This document shows positions 16,615-26,334 of a stretch of 64,000 nt of DNA, in pieces. The DNA comes from Streptomyces rimosus. GTDB lineage: Bacteria > Actinomycetota > Actinomycetes > Streptomycetales > Streptomycetaceae. Both the position numbers and the translations under genes were made by a program. The DNA lies in the NCBI RefSeq assembly GCF_008704655.1, contig NZ_CP023688.1, positions 2,418,001-2,482,000 of the forward strand. Direction: 5' to 3'. The notes under the pieces are model-generated. The model searched no databases. It saw only the letters and a program-made list of their open reading frames with translations, and was not told the DNA's origin. Each line of letters begins with the position of its first letter. Within the stretch, counting starts at the first letter, position 1.

Positions 16615-17415
16615 TCAGTCGTGCCAGGCGCCCAGCTCCTCCAGCAGCGGCTGGAGGGTCGCGAACACGTCCGGCGAGGCGGCCACGGCCAGGTCGTTCG
16701 AGACCGGCTCGCCGGGGCGGCCGCCGGTCAGCGCGCCGGCCTCGCGGGCGATCAGGTCGCCGGCCGCCATGTCCCACGCGTTCAGCCCGCGCTCGTAGTA
16801 GCCGTCGAGGCGGCCGCAGGCCACGTCGCACAGATCGATCGCGGCCGAGCCGCCCCGCCGGATGTCGCGGACCCGCGGCAGCAGGGTGCGCAGCACCTCG
16901 GCCTGGGCGGCACGGCGCTCGCTCAGGTAGGCGAAGCCCGTGCCGATCAGGGCCTGGGAGAGCGGCGGGGCGGGGCGGCAGTGGACCGGCTCGCCGTTGC
17001 GGTACGCGCCGCCGCCCAGGACCGCGTGGTACGTCTCGCCGCGCATCGGCGCCGCCACCACACCGGCGACGGTCTCGCCGTCCTTCTCGGCGGCGATGGA
17101 CACCGCCCAGGACGGCAGCCCGTACAGGTAGTTGACCGTGCCGTCGACCGGGTCGATGACCCAGCGCACCCCGCTGCTGCCCACGACGCTGGCGCCCTCC
17201 TCCCCCAGGAAGCCGTCGGCGGGGCGCCGCTCGGCGAGGAAGCCGGTGATCAGCTTCTCGCTGGCGAGGTCCATCTCGGTGACGACGTCGATGGGGCTGG
17301 TCTTGGTGGCGGCCACGCCCAGGTCGGCGGGGCGGCCGTCGCGCAGCAGCTCACCCGCGCGGCGGGCGGCCTCCAGGGCCAGGTCGAGAAGTTCGGCGTA
17401 CAGCGGGTCGGTCAC
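16615..17415 (-). CDS. Inositol monophosphatase family protein
   Basis: Mg2+-dependent sugar/inositol phosphatase, 266 aa, GTG at 17415 behind AAGGAG. Metal-binding motifs are complete: GEEGAS (Glu pair near residue 70), DPVDGTVNY (~87-95) and the late WDMAAGDLIAREAGALTGG (~210). In actinobacteria such enzymes dephosphorylate inositol-1-phosphate for phosphatidylinositol and mycothiol, or act on histidinol phosphate or PAP, so the substrate is not certain. It lies 85 nt downstream of the ferrochelatase gene on the same strand. Confidence 0.92.
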   Translation of the reverse strand: MTDPLYAELLDLALEAARRAGELLRDGRPADLGVAATKTSPIDVVTEMDLASEKLITGFLAERRPADGFLGEEGASVVGSSGVRWVIDPVDGTVNYLYGLPSWAVSIAAEKDGETVAGVVAAPMRGETYHAVLGGGAYRNGEPVHCRPAPPLSQALIGTGFAYLSERRAAQAEVLRTLLPRVRDIRRGGSAAIDLCDVACGRLDGYYERGLNAWDMAAGDLIAREAGALTGGRPGEPVSNDLAVAASPDVFATLQPLLEELGAWHD

Positions 17416-17500
17416 GGTGCTCCTTGGCTCTGCGGGCGGCCGCTCGGGACGGCCGTGCGGGGCGGCGCGGGGCCGCCGTCAGCGGGCTCGGTACGGGTGC

Positions 17501-18682
17501 CTATCCCTGGGCCTCCGTCACCGGCCCCGTCCAGTCCGCGCCCGCGGCGGCCGGGCGCGGCATGCGGGCCGGGCAGCAGCCGATCGGGCACAGGTCGTGG
17601 CTGGGGCCCAGCGCGCCGAGGGCGCAGCGCGCCGGGGCGCCGCCCTGCTCGGCGGCGGCGCGCTCCAGCACCAGGTCGCGGACGGCCGCGGCGAAGCGCG
17701 GGTCGGCGCCGACGGTGGCGGAGCGGGCGACCGGCAGGCCCAGTTCGGCGGCCTTGGCGGTGGCTTCGGTGTCGAGGTCGTACTTGACCTCCATGTGGTC
17801 CGAGACGAAGCCGATGGGGGCCATGACCACGGCGGGGACGCCGGCGCGGTGCACCTCTTCGAGGTGGTCGCAGATGTCCGGCTCCAGCCAGGGGATGTGC
17901 GGGGCGCCGCTGCGGGACTGGTAGACCAGCCGCCACGGGTGGTCCACGCCGGTCTCCTCGCGGACCGCGTCGGCGATCACCCGGGCCACGTCCAGGTGCT
18001 GGGCGACGTACGCGCCGCCCTCGCCGTCCTCGGTGTGGTCCGCCGGGGTGCCGGAGGTGTCGGCGGCGGCGGTCGGGATGGAGTGGGTGGTGAAGGCGAT
18101 GTGCGCGCGGTCGCGGACGTCCGTGGGGAGTTCGGCGAGCGAGGCGAGCACGCCGTCGACCATGGGGCGCACGAAGCCGGGGTGGTTGAAGTAGTGCCGC
18201 AGCTTGTCGACCTGGGGCACGGGCAGGCCGTCGGCCTGGAGGGTGGCCAGCGCGTCGGCCAGGTTCTCGCGGTACTGGCGGCAGCCGGAGTACGAGGCGT
18301 AGGCGCTGGTGGCGAGGACGGCGATGCGGCGGCGGCCGTCGCGGACCATCTCGCGCAGCGTGTCGACCAGGTAGGGCGCCCAGTTGCGGTTGCCCCAGTA
18401 GACGGGCAGATCCAGGCCGTTTTCGGCGAAGTCCTTGCGCAGGGCGTCCAGCAGCTCGCGGTTCTGCGCGTTGATCGGGCTGACGCCGCCGAACAGGAAG
18501 TAGTGCTGACCCACCTCTTTCAGGCGCTCGCGGGGGATGCCACGGCCGCGGGTGACGTTCTCCAGGAAGGGGACGACGTCGTCCGGACCTTCGGGGCCGC
18601 CGAAGGACAGCAGCAGCAGGGCGTCGTAGGGACCGGGGGTCCCCCCGGCGGTCGAGAGGGGCGGATCGCACTGTTCGGGCAT
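17501..18682 (-). CDS. hemH: Ferrochelatase (actinobacterial coproporphyrin III type)
   Basis: Inserts Fe2+ into coproporphyrin III in the Gram-positive heme pathway (CpfC/HemH), 393 aa. The ATG at 18682 is preferred; an upstream in-frame extension to 18742 would overlap the divergent promoter. Family features: [18 protein letters not shown] at the start, the histidine-bearing [32 protein letters not shown] and [17 protein letters not shown]. The C-terminal CALGALG ... LCPIGCC cysteine cluster fits the [2Fe-2S] ligands known in actinobacterial ferrochelatases. It is probably co-transcribed with the inositol monophosphatase gene. Confidence 0.95.
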   Translation of the reverse strand: MPEQCDPPLSTAGGTPGPYDALLLLSFGGPEGPDDVVPFLENVTRGRGIPRERLKEVGQHYFLFGGVSPINAQNRELLDALRKDFAENGLDLPVYWGNRNWAPYLVDTLREMVRDGRRRIAVLATSAYASYSGCRQYRENLADALATLQADGLPVPQVDKLRHYFNHPGFVRPMVDGVLASLAELPTDVRDRAHIAFTTHSIPTAAADTSGTPADHTEDGEGGAYVAQHLDVARVIADAVREETGVDHPWRLVYQSRSGAPHIPWLEPDICDHLEEVHRAGVPAVVMAPIGFVSDHMEVKYDLDTEATAKAAELGLPVARSATVGADPRFAAAVRDLVLERAAAEQGGAPARCALGALGPSHDLCPIGCCPARMPRPAAAGADWTGPVTEAQG

Positions 18683-18824
18683 GACTTCGATCCTGCCACC
18701 AGCCACTGACAGGCGGAAAACCGGAGGCGCCCACGCGGGCACCGCGCGTAAGCTGTGTCGGCCCCCGACATGCCTTACCGACCGCCGGGCCCCCGGTGGC
18801 CGGCCCTCACCGGCGGAGTCCTCC

Positions 18825-20144
18825 TTGCCCAGCCCCTACCGCGCCCTCTTCGTCACCCCCGGAACCAGGTCCTTCACGGCGGCCGGCTTCCTGGGCCGGA
18901 TGACGCTCTCCATGGCGAGCATCGGCATCGTCACGATGGTCTCCCTGCTCACCGGCCGGTACGGCCTGGCGGGCGCGCTGGCGGCGACCGTGGCGCTGGC
19001 CTCGGCCGTGCTCAGCCCCCAGGTCTCCCGGCTGGTGGACCGGCACGGCCAGCGCCGGGTGCTGCGCCCGGTCACCCTGATCTCGGCCGCGGCCATGGCG
19101 GGTCTGCTGGTGAGCGCGCAGCAGGGCTGGCCGGACTGGACGCTGTTCGTCTTCACCGCGTGCTCGGGCTGCGTGCCGAGCGTCGGCGCGATGGTCCGGG
19201 CCCGCTGGGCGACGGTCCACCAGGACGCGCCGCGGCTGCTGCACACCGCGTACTCCTGGGAGTCGATCGTCGACGAGGTGTGCTTCATCATCGGGCCGAT
19301 CCTCTCCATCGGCCTGTGCACCTCCTGGTTCCCCGAGGCGGGCCCGCTGCTGGCGACGGTCTTCCTGGTGGCCGGGGTCTTCTGGCTCACCGCGCAGCGC
19401 GCGACCGAACCGCCGACGCATCCGCGCGAACACCACGGCAAGGGCTCGGCGTTGCGCTCGCGCGGCCTGCAGGTGCTGGTGCTCACGTTCACGGCGACCG
19501 GCGCGATCTTCGGGGCGATCGACGTGGTGACGCTGGCGTTCGCCGAGGAGCAGGGCCACCAGGGGGCCGCCAGCCTGGTGCTGGCGACCTACGCGCTCGG
19601 CTCGTGCACCGCCGGCGTCGTCTTCGGCATGCTGCACTTCAAGGGCCCGGCCGCCCGGCGGTGGCTGGTGGGTGTATGTGCGATGGCCGTGAGTATGATC
19701 CCGCTCCAACTGGTCGGGAACCTGCCGCTCCTGGCCGTGGCGCTCTTCTTCGCGGGCCTGGCCATCGCGCCGACGATGGTGACCACCATGGCCCTCGTCG
19801 AGCAGCACGTACCGCGCGCGAACCTGACCGAGGGCATGACCTGGACCAGCACCGGGCTCGCGGTCGGTGTGGCGCTCGGCTCGTCGGCCGCCGGCTGGGT
19901 GGTGGACGCGGCCGGGGCCGGGCGCGGCTACCTGGTGCCGGCCGTGGCGGGGGCGCTCGCGGCGGCGGTGGCGTTCCTCGGATACCGCCGGCTGCGGCCG
20001 GCGCCGCAGCGTGAGGGGACGGGCGCAGATGGCCGAGGCACAGAGGACGACCGGCAGGACGGACACGGGCACGCGGACGGGCGCGGCCCGGACGGTACGG
20101 ACGCGGACGGCACGGGGGAAGGCGCCCCGGCCCGCCTGGCGTAA
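18825..20144 (+). CDS. MFS transporter
   Basis: Major facilitator superfamily permease, about 439 aa, with 11-12 hydrophobic segments. The probable start is the TTG at 18825 ([17 protein letters not shown]), with GGAG about 10 nt upstream; the longer open frame back to 18681 crosses the ferrochelatase promoter. The loop 2-3 motif is degenerate ([14 protein letters not shown], a G-x-x-x-D-R-x-G-R-[RK]-type sequence), which supports the MFS call. The C-terminal ~40 residues ([18 protein letters not shown]...) are low complexity and hydrophilic. They overlap the next gene by 116 nt in a different frame. Substrate unknown. Confidence 0.88.
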   Translation: MPSPYRALFVTPGTRSFTAAGFLGRMTLSMASIGIVTMVSLLTGRYGLAGALAATVALASAVLSPQVSRLVDRHGQRRVLRPVTLISAAAMAGLLVSAQQGWPDWTLFVFTACSGCVPSVGAMVRARWATVHQDAPRLLHTAYSWESIVDEVCFIIGPILSIGLCTSWFPEAGPLLATVFLVAGVFWLTAQRATEPPTHPREHHGKGSALRSRGLQVLVLTFTATGAIFGAIDVVTLAFAEEQGHQGAASLVLATYALGSCTAGVVFGMLHFKGPAARRWLVGVCAMAVSMIPLQLVGNLPLLAVALFFAGLAIAPTMVTTMALVEQHVPRANLTEGMTWTSTGLAVGVALGSSAAGWVVDAAGAGRGYLVPAVAGALAAAVAFLGYRRLRPAPQREGTGADGRGTEDDRQDGHGHADGRGPDGTDADGTGEGAPARLA

Positions 20145-21423
20145 CTGGGCGGGCAACGTCACCGTACGGCCGGCGCGGAGCGTCGCACCGGCCTCCACCG
20201 AGGAACTGGCCGCCGCGATCCGCGGAGCGGCGGCCGACGGGCTGACGGTCAAGGCGGCCGGTACCGGCCACTCCTTCACCGCGGCCGCCGCCACCGACGG
20301 GCTTCTCATACGGCCCGAGCGCCTGACCGGCATACGGAAGGTGGACCCCGCCGCCGGCACCGTGACCGTGGCGGCGGGCACCACGCTCAAGCACCTCAAT
20401 CAGGCACTCGCCTCGCACGGCCTGTCGCTGGCCAACATGGGCGACATCATGGAGCAGACGGTCTCCGGCGCGGTCAGTACCGGCACGCACGGCACCGGCC
20501 GCGACTCGGCGTCCGTCGCCGCGCAGCTCACCGGGCTCGAACTGGTCACGGCGGACGGCTCGGTGCTCACCTGCTCCGCCACCGAGAACCCGGAAGTCTT
20601 CGCGGCGGCCCGGGTGGGGCTGGGCGCGCTGGGCGTGATCAGCTCGGTCACCTTCACGGTGGAGCCCCAGTTCTGGCTGGCGGCCCGCGAGGAGCCGATG
20701 CCGTTCGAGCAGGTGACGGCCGAATTCGACCGGCTCGTCGCCGAGAACGAGCACTTCGAGTTCTACTGGTTCCCCCACACAGGCAACTGCAACACCAAGC
20801 GCAACAACCGCAGCCTGGGCCCCGCCGCCCCGCTCGGCCGGATCAGCGGCTGGATCGACGACGAACTGCTCTCCAACGGGGTCTTCCGCGCCGCGTGCGC
20901 CGTCGGCCGGGCGGTGCCCGCAACCGTTCCGGGCATCGCCCGCCTCTCCAGCCGGGCGCTGTCCGCCCGTGCGTACACCGACATCCCGTACAAGGTCTTC
21001 ACCAGCCCGCGCCGGGTGCGCTTCATGGAGATGGAGTACGCACTGCCGCGGGAGGCCGCCGTGGCGGCACTGCGCGAGGTGCGGACGCTGGTGGAGCGCT
21101 CGGGCTTCCGGGTGAGCTTCCCGGTGGAGGTGCGCACCGCGCCGGCCGACGACATCCCGCTGTCGACCGCCTCCGCGCGGGACACCGCCTATCTCGCCGT
21201 GCACATGTACCGGGGCACGCCGTACCGGGCGTTCTTCAGCGCGGCCGAGCGGATCATGACGGCGCACGGCGGCCGGCCGCACTGGGGGAAGCTGCACAGC
21301 CGCGACGCCGCGTACCTCTCCGGCGTCTACCCGCAATTCGCGGAGTTCACCGCGCTGCGCGACCGGCTGGACCCCGGGCGCCTGTTCACCAACGCCTACC
21401 TGCGACGGGTTCTGGGTTCGTGA
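20029..21423 (+). CDS. FAD-linked oxidase, D-arabinono-1,4-lactone oxidase/alditol oxidase family
   Basis: Flavoprotein of the VAO/PCMH family, 464 aa. The ATG at 20029 lies inside the MFS gene (116-nt overlap); no start codon exists between the MFS stop and the conserved WRNWAGNV, so an overlapping start is needed. The FAD domain has KAAGTGHSFT (His expected to carry the covalent flavin), GTTLKHLNQALASHGLSLANMGDI and TGTHGTG. The ALO domain has FEFYWFPHT and the final GRPHWGKLHSRDAAYL. The first ~35 residues are Thr/Arg-rich and low complexity. Relatives oxidise sugar lactones or alditols using O2; the exact substrate is not readable. Confidence 0.9.
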   Translation: MAEAQRTTGRTDTGTRTGAARTVRTRTARGKAPRPAWRNWAGNVTVRPARSVAPASTEELAAAIRGAAADGLTVKAAGTGHSFTAAAATDGLLIRPERLTGIRKVDPAAGTVTVAAGTTLKHLNQALASHGLSLANMGDIMEQTVSGAVSTGTHGTGRDSASVAAQLTGLELVTADGSVLTCSATENPEVFAAARVGLGALGVISSVTFTVEPQFWLAAREEPMPFEQVTAEFDRLVAENEHFEFYWFPHTGNCNTKRNNRSLGPAAPLGRISGWIDDELLSNGVFRAACAVGRAVPATVPGIARLSSRALSARAYTDIPYKVFTSPRRVRFMEMEYALPREAAVAALREVRTLVERSGFRVSFPVEVRTAPADDIPLSTASARDTAYLAVHMYRGTPYRAFFSAAERIMTAHGGRPHWGKLHSRDAAYLSGVYPQFAEFTALRDRLDPGRLFTNAYLRRVLGS

Positions 21424-21511
21424 CGCCGACGGCCGTTCCGCATGCCCCCCGGACGGCTGAATCGCTCAGCCGGCCTAACGTCCTGGACGGATGAACGGGC
21501 CGGCCGCTCCA

Positions 21512-21557
21512 CGGGCCCGGCAGCACGACGGCCCGGACCGGCGTGCTGCCGGGTCCG
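21512..21557. terminator. Bidirectional terminator hairpin
   Basis: A 16-bp stem with one G-T pair (core CCCGGCAGCACG / CGTGCTGCCGGG, 14-nt loop), between the convergent ends at 21423 and 21720. Confidence 0.8.
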
Positions 21558-21719
21558 GGCCGGTCGGCCGCCGCCCGCGCGGGGCGGCCGGCCGCGTTCT
21601 CGGGGCCAAAGGGATTCGGTCCCGTTGCGCCACGGAATTCCGTCCCCGTACCGAAGGGGATTGGGTCCTTGCGCGAGGCGGCATTTAGTCCCGCGCGGGC
21701 GCGGATTTCCGTACCGCGT

Positions 21720-22847
21720 TCACGAGGATTTCGGGTCCGGCGCCTGCTGTCCGCCGGGCTGCTGCTTGTTCCGGTCGCTCGAATCGCCCTGGGAACCGTC
21801 CTTGGAGTCGTCACCGCCCTTGCCGGTGTCGCCGCCGGCGGACTTGGACGGCTGCGGGCTCGGCGGCGGGGTGGGCTTGCCGCTCTTGCCCGGGTCCGGG
21901 CTCGGCGAGGACGACTGCCCCGTACCGCCGGTGGTGCCGTCCTTGTCGCGGCCGGTGCCGGTGGAACCACTGGGGCCGGGCGACGGGGTGCCGCCCGTCG
22001 TGCCGTCACCGTGCGAGGTGCCGGGCGACGGCGACTCGGTGGCGGGCGGCGTCTTGTCCTCCGACTTGTGCCCGCCGCCGCCCGTCAGGACGTTGCCCAC
22101 GGAGGTTCCCTTGCCGCCGGAAGCGTCCTGACCGGTCACCAGCTCTACGCAGGTGACCGCGCCCATCGACAGCACGAAGATGGCCAGCGCGGCCAGGGCC
22201 GGGCGCTTCCAGCCGCGCAGCCGGGTGCCGTACGTGGCGGTGCTGACCTCGTCGGGCCGCGGCACCGCGGTGGCCCCGGCCGGGCGGTCGCCGGGGCGTA
22301 CCTGCCCCAGCGCCACGGTCCGGTCGTCGAGCCGCGGCACCATCTGCGTCCGGTCGGTGGGCCGGCCTCCCGTTCCGGCCTGCCCGAGGAGCCGCGTGGC
22401 GTCCGCGTCCGGCGCGTCGGCCTGCGGCAGCAGCTGCGTACGGTCCGCACCGTCGGCCGCGCGCGGGTCCTTGGCGGCGACGGAGGTGATCTCGTCCTCC
22501 GCCCCCGAGCGGTCGAAGGTGGGCAGCACCAGACCGGCGCCGGTCCCCGCCCCGGGCTCCGTCGGTCTGCGTTTGACCGAGGAGCGCCGCGGTTTCGGCC
22601 GGGTGCCGACCGTCGCGACCTCCTTGAGCTGCTCGCCGGTGCGCCGGAAGAGGTGCTGGAAGAGCGAGCCACCGGTGGTGGCCACGACACTCACCACACC
22701 CGCGCCGATGATGGTCCCGTACACGCCGAGCTGTCCGGCGAGAAACGCGGCGACGGCGGCCGCGAGGGCACTGCCCGCGACCTGAGCGACGCTCAGGTCG
22801 AGCCGTTTCTCCTTGCTTTTTGTGTCGGTATCGCTTTTGTCGTCCAT
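21720..22847 (-). CDS. Membrane protein with proline/serine-rich C terminus
   Basis: Unrecognised protein, about 375 aa from the ATG at 22847 (AAAGG upstream); an in-frame ATG at 22877 lacks a ribosome site. Residues ~15-60 form a hydrophobic hairpin (VAQVAGSALAAAVAAFLAGQ, then VYGTIIGAGVVSVVATTGGSLF) followed by a basic stretch. A disordered central region contains the repeat-like TQLLPQADAPDADATRLLGQ. A single transmembrane helix near 225 (PALAALAIFVLSMGAVTCVELVTG) leads into a Gly/Ser/Pro/Lys-rich tail (~130 residues) probably outside the membrane. It may be wall-associated. It diverges from sepH across ~500 nt. Confidence 0.7.
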   Translation of the reverse strand: MDDKSDTDTKSKEKRLDLSVAQVAGSALAAAVAAFLAGQLGVYGTIIGAGVVSVVATTGGSLFQHLFRRTGEQLKEVATVGTRPKPRRSSVKRRPTEPGAGTGAGLVLPTFDRSGAEDEITSVAAKDPRAADGADRTQLLPQADAPDADATRLLGQAGTGGRPTDRTQMVPRLDDRTVALGQVRPGDRPAGATAVPRPDEVSTATYGTRLRGWKRPALAALAIFVLSMGAVTCVELVTGQDASGGKGTSVGNVLTGGGGHKSEDKTPPATESPSPGTSHGDGTTGGTPSPGPSGSTGTGRDKDGTTGGTGQSSSPSPDPGKSGKPTPPPSPQPSKSAGGDTGKGGDDSKDGSQGDSSDRNKQQPGGQQAPDPKSS

Positions 22848-23343
22848 CTCCAGCCTTTGATCGCCCCTTCGATCCATCTTGCACGGACAAGTGACCTATG
22901 AGCGAAGCCGGTAGTTCCGATTCTGCGGATTCTGTGAACCTCGCCACCCGTCACGCGGTGTAGAGAGATCGACAAGGCGACCAACTCCCTTGGCGCTGGT
23001 GAACTTCGGCGGCGCGGCGGTCCACCTCAGTGGCCCGAATGGAGTACTGTGGCGAGCCCTGGCCCCGGAATCCCGTCCGGCTGCCCGAATACGGGGGAAG
23101 GGGCCGGCAGGTGGCACTCACCCCCGGGTGCCGCCACCGGGCACGGGTGACTGGGAGCAGGAACAGGACATGGTCACTGAGCGTTGCGAACAGGTAACCG
23201 TGTCATAACGGCGTTTCTGGGCCAAGCCTCGACACGCCGGGTAACTCGGCAATGTTGTGGCAGGCTGCACCCGGGCAGGCCACACTCGACTAGCGGAAGC
23301 AGCGACGCACGTGACGTCGGCAGGCACCACCCGGGAGGTCCCC
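22848..23343. other. Divergent promoter region, membrane protein / sepH
   Basis: About 495 nt without a convincing gene; a + strand open frame at 22990-23208 starts with TTG and lacks support. The part nearest sepH (23215-23343) is less G/C-biased than flanking codons and probably holds the sepH promoter and leader. No hairpin strong enough to call a terminator was seen. Confidence 0.4.
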
Positions 23344-24405
23344 ATGCCCGAACTGCGTGTCGTGGCCGTCTCCAACGACGGCACACGGCTGGTGCTCAAA
23401 GCTGCGGACAGCACCGAGTACACGCTTCCGATCGACGAACGGCTGCGCGCCGCGGTCCGCAACGACCGCGCGCGGCTCGGCCAGATCGAGATCGAGGTCG
23501 AGAGCCACCTGCGCCCACGGGACATCCAGGCCCGTATAAGGGCCGGTGCGTCCGCCGAGGAGGTCGCCCAGCTCGCCGGCATCCCGGTCGACCGGGTACG
23601 CCGGTTCGAGGGCCCGGTGCTCGCCGAGCGCGCGTTCATGGCCGAGCGCGCCCGTAAGACACCCGTACGCCGCCCCGGGGAGAACACCGGCCCGCAGCTC
23701 GGTGAGGCCGTCGCGGAGCGGCTGCTGCTGCGCGGCGCCGACAAGGACTCCGTACAGTGGGACTCCTGGCGGCGCGACGACGGCACCTGGGAAGTGCTGC
23801 TGGTCTACCGGGTCGCGACCGAGCCGCACTCGGCGAGCTGGACCTACGACCCGCCCCGGCGGCTCGTCCAGGCCGTCGACGACGAGGCGCGGGCGCTGAT
23901 CGGCGAGACCGACGACACCCCGGAGCCCAGCTTCCCCTTCGTGCCGCGCATCGCGCGGCTGCCGCGCGACCGTCCGCTGGATCGCGCCCTGGACCGCCAG
24001 TCCCAGGACCGCGACCGCGATCGCGACCGTACGGGCGGCGAGGACGACGAGCAGGTGCGGGCGGCGGACGGTTCGGGCGAGCGCGACTCGCTCACCAGCC
24101 TCCTGGAGGCGGTGCCCAGCTTCCGGGGCGACATGGTCGTGCCGGAGGCCCCGAAGGTGCCGCAGCAGGAGGAGGCGGCCGAGGAGGAGGAGCTGGAGGA
24201 GCCGGCCGCTCCGGCGGCGAGCGCGGGCGCGGGCTCGGCCTACGCCGATGTGCTCATGCCGCGGGCGGTGGCCGGTCACCGCGACCGTCTGACGGGCACC
24301 ACCGACCGCCAGGCCGAGGCCGACGGCGTCCGGCCGGGGCGCCGGGCCGCCGTGCCGAGCTGGGACGAGATCGTCTTCGGGACGCGGCGCAAGAAACCGG
24401 AATGA
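23344..24405 (+). CDS. sepH: SepH, FtsZ-associated cell division protein (DUF3071)
   Basis: Actinobacterial division protein that binds FtsZ and promotes Z-ring assembly, 353 aa. The ATG at 23344 follows GGGAGG. The conserved N-terminal DUF3071 region (1-~200) starts MPELRVVAVSNDGTRLVLKA and contains a helix-turn-helix (~58-90, IQARIRAGASAEEVAQLAGI PVDRVRRFEGP). The middle (~205-320) is charged and disordered, with Asp/Arg repeats and Glu runs. A short conserved C-terminal motif, VPSWDEIVFGTRRKK, is the known FtsZ-interaction tail in this family. It is monocistronic, with its own terminator. Confidence 0.93.
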   Translation: MPELRVVAVSNDGTRLVLKAADSTEYTLPIDERLRAAVRNDRARLGQIEIEVESHLRPRDIQARIRAGASAEEVAQLAGIPVDRVRRFEGPVLAERAFMAERARKTPVRRPGENTGPQLGEAVAERLLLRGADKDSVQWDSWRRDDGTWEVLLVYRVATEPHSASWTYDPPRRLVQAVDDEARALIGETDDTPEPSFPFVPRIARLPRDRPLDRALDRQSQDRDRDRDRTGGEDDEQVRAADGSGERDSLTSLLEAVPSFRGDMVVPEAPKVPQQEEAAEEEELEEPAAPAASAGAGSAYADVLMPRAVAGHRDRLTGTTDRQAEADGVRPGRRAAVPSWDEIVFGTRRKKPE

Positions 24406-24410
24406 GACCC

Positions 24411-24438
24411 TCCGGCCGGGCGGCGAAGCCCGGCCGGA
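24411..24438. terminator. Bidirectional terminator hairpin
   Basis: Perfect 11-bp stem TCCGGCCGGGC / GCCCGGCCGGA with a 6-nt loop, between sepH (ends 24405) and the convergent rhodanese gene (ends 24455). Confidence 0.88.
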
Positions 24439-24454
24439 AAGCCTTCCCCAGGCG

Positions 24455-25291
24455 TCAGCCCGGCTGGGCCCCGGTGGCCACCGGGCGGGTCGGGTCCGCC
24501 GACCACTCGCTCCAGGAGCCCACGTACAGCGCCGCCGGCACCCCCGCCACGGCCAGCGCCAGTACCTCCTGCGCGGCGGAGACGCCCGAACCGCAGTAGA
24601 CCCCGACCTCGGTGTCCGGGGTGGCCCCGAGGGCCGAGAAACGGCCGGCCAGCTCGGCGGGCGGCAGGAACGTACCGTCGGCGGTGAGGTTCTCGGTCGT
24701 CGGCGCGGACAGCGCGCCGGGGATGTGCCCGGCGACGCGGTCGATGGGCTCCACCTCGCCGCGGTAGCGCTCACCGGCCCGCGCGTCCAGGAGGACGCCC
24801 CGCCGGGCCAGGGCCGCCGCCTCGTCCGCCGTCAGCAGTGGCAGCGCGCCGGGCGCCGCGGCGAAGTCGCCGACCTCCGGGGACGGTACGTCGGTGCTCA
24901 GCGCGCCGCCGGACGCGGTCCAGGCGGCCAAGCCGCCGTCCAGGACGCGTACCGAGGCGTGCCCGGTGTAGCGCAGCATCCACCAGGCGCGGGCCGCCGA
25001 CCACCCTTGGGCGCCGTCGTAGACGACGACCGGACGGTCCGCGCGGACCCCGGCGCGGCGCATGGTCTCGGCGAAGGCGTCGAGGTCTGGGAGCGGGTGA
25101 CGGCCGGCCGGGCCCGCGGGCCCGGCGAGTTCGGCGTCCATGTCCACGTAGACCGCGCCGGGTACGTGCCCGGCCTCGTACTCGGGACGGCCGGGCGGGC
25201 CGCCGAGCCGGTAGCGGACGTCAAGCAGGACCGGCGGCGTCCCGGACGCCAGCTCCTCCGCCAGCTCGGCTGCGGTGATAAGGGGATTCAT
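24455..25291 (-). CDS. Sulfurtransferase (two-domain rhodanese)
   Basis: Thiosulfate or 3-mercaptopyruvate sulfurtransferase, 278 aa, ATG at 25291 (GAGG 9 nt upstream). It has two tandem rhodanese domains. The inactive N-terminal one (~1-130) has LLDVRYRLGG and HVPGAVYVDMDAELAG. The catalytic C-terminal one (~150-278) has LLDARAGERYRGEVEPIDRVAGHIPGA and the active-site loop VGVYCGSGVSAA with the nucleophilic cysteine. The CGSGV loop points to the mercaptopyruvate/SseA-like group rather than classical thiosulfate rhodanese, though substrate cannot be settled from sequence. Confidence 0.92.
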   Translation of the reverse strand: MNPLITAAELAEELASGTPPVLLDVRYRLGGPPGRPEYEAGHVPGAVYVDMDAELAGPAGPAGRHPLPDLDAFAETMRRAGVRADRPVVVYDGAQGWSAARAWWMLRYTGHASVRVLDGGLAAWTASGGALSTDVPSPEVGDFAAAPGALPLLTADEAAALARRGVLLDARAGERYRGEVEPIDRVAGHIPGALSAPTTENLTADGTFLPPAELAGRFSALGATPDTEVGVYCGSGVSAAQEVLALAVAGVPAALYVGSWSEWSADPTRPVATGAQPG

Positions 25292-25552
25292 GGGGGTCAT
25301 CCTCGCGCAAGGGCGGGCCCGCCCTGAAGGCGGTCTCCGGGCCCGGCGCCGCCGGAACAGCGCGTCCCCGAACGGCAACGTCACCGAAACGGATGCGAAA
25401 CATCAAATCGGGCATGTTCCCACGGGAACGCGCCGAAGACGGCGCGGCCGGGGCACGCACCGGATGAGGGGTGCGAGCATCTGCACGGGACGGCGCACTC
25501 GCGCCCGGTCCCCGCACGGCCACCACCCCGATGGTCCGAGGAGAGAGTGACG

Positions 25553-26329
25553 ATGACGACCGAGGCAACGACTCGGCGGACGCCCGGCGCGCCTTGCTGG
25601 GTGAGTCTCATGGTGCACGACCTGGCCGCGACCGAGCAGTTCTACGGCGCGCTGTTCGGCTGGGAGTTCAAACCGGGACCGCAGCACTTCGGTCCGTACG
25701 TCCGGGCGTATCTGCAGGGGCGGGAGGTGGCCGGGATCGGGGAACTGGCACCCGAACGTCAGCTTCGCGTCGCCTGGACCACGTATCTCGCGAGTGACGA
25801 CGCGGACGCGGCGGCTGAGCAGATCCGCGGCTGCGGCGGCACGGTCGCGGTCGGGCCGCTGGACGCGGACGACGAGGCCGGACGGATGGCGATCGCCTCC
25901 GACCCGCAGGGCGCCGTCTTCGGGCTGTGGCAGGGCAAGGAGATGGTGGGCGCGGCGCTGGTCGGGGTGCCCGGCACGCCGGTGTGGAACGAGCTGGTGA
26001 CCCGCGGCACGGACGTCGCCGCCTTCTACCGGTCGGTGTTCGGCTACGAGACCCACCTGGAGCCCGCGGCCGGTGACGACTACCTGACGCTGCATCTGAA
26101 GGGCCGGCCGGTGGCGGGCGTCCACGGCGCGGGCGACGCCCTGCCGCGCGAGCCGGGGCCGCACTGGGTGACGTATTTCGCCACCGCGGACACCGATGCC
26201 GCGGTACGGCGGGTGGTGGAGCTGGGCGGCCAGGAGGTCCGGGCGGCCAGGGACACCCCGTACGGGCGGGTGGCGATGGTGGCCGACCCGGAGGGGGCGG
26301 AGTTCGCCCTGCTCCAGCAGAACGAGTGA
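25553..26329 (+). CDS. VOC family protein (tandem glyoxalase/bleomycin-resistance fold)
   Basis: Two vicinal-oxygen-chelate modules in one 258-aa chain (about 10-125 and 135-258). Each carries the paired beta-alpha pattern, e.g. WVSLMVHDLAATEQFYGALFGWEF and VTRGTDVAAFYRSVFGYETHLE, and DPQGAVFGLWQ / DPEGAEFALLQ. Such tandem VOC proteins in streptomycetes are often annotated as hydroxylases or resistance-like proteins, but the function is open. A GTG at 25547 is in frame and nearly as plausible; the ATG at 25553 has better spacing (9 nt) from GAGGAG. Confidence 0.88.
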   Translation: MTTEATTRRTPGAPCWVSLMVHDLAATEQFYGALFGWEFKPGPQHFGPYVRAYLQGREVAGIGELAPERQLRVAWTTYLASDDADAAAEQIRGCGGTVAVGPLDADDEAGRMAIASDPQGAVFGLWQGKEMVGAALVGVPGTPVWNELVTRGTDVAAFYRSVFGYETHLEPAAGDDYLTLHLKGRPVAGVHGAGDALPREPGPHWVTYFATADTDAAVRRVVELGGQEVRAARDTPYGRVAMVADPEGAEFALLQQNE

Positions 26330-26334
26330 GCGGC

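Noticed and set aside
22990..23208. Possible small gene upstream of sepH on the + strand
   Set aside because: Needs a TTG start with no ribosome site, and the frame shows no conserved pattern I recognise.
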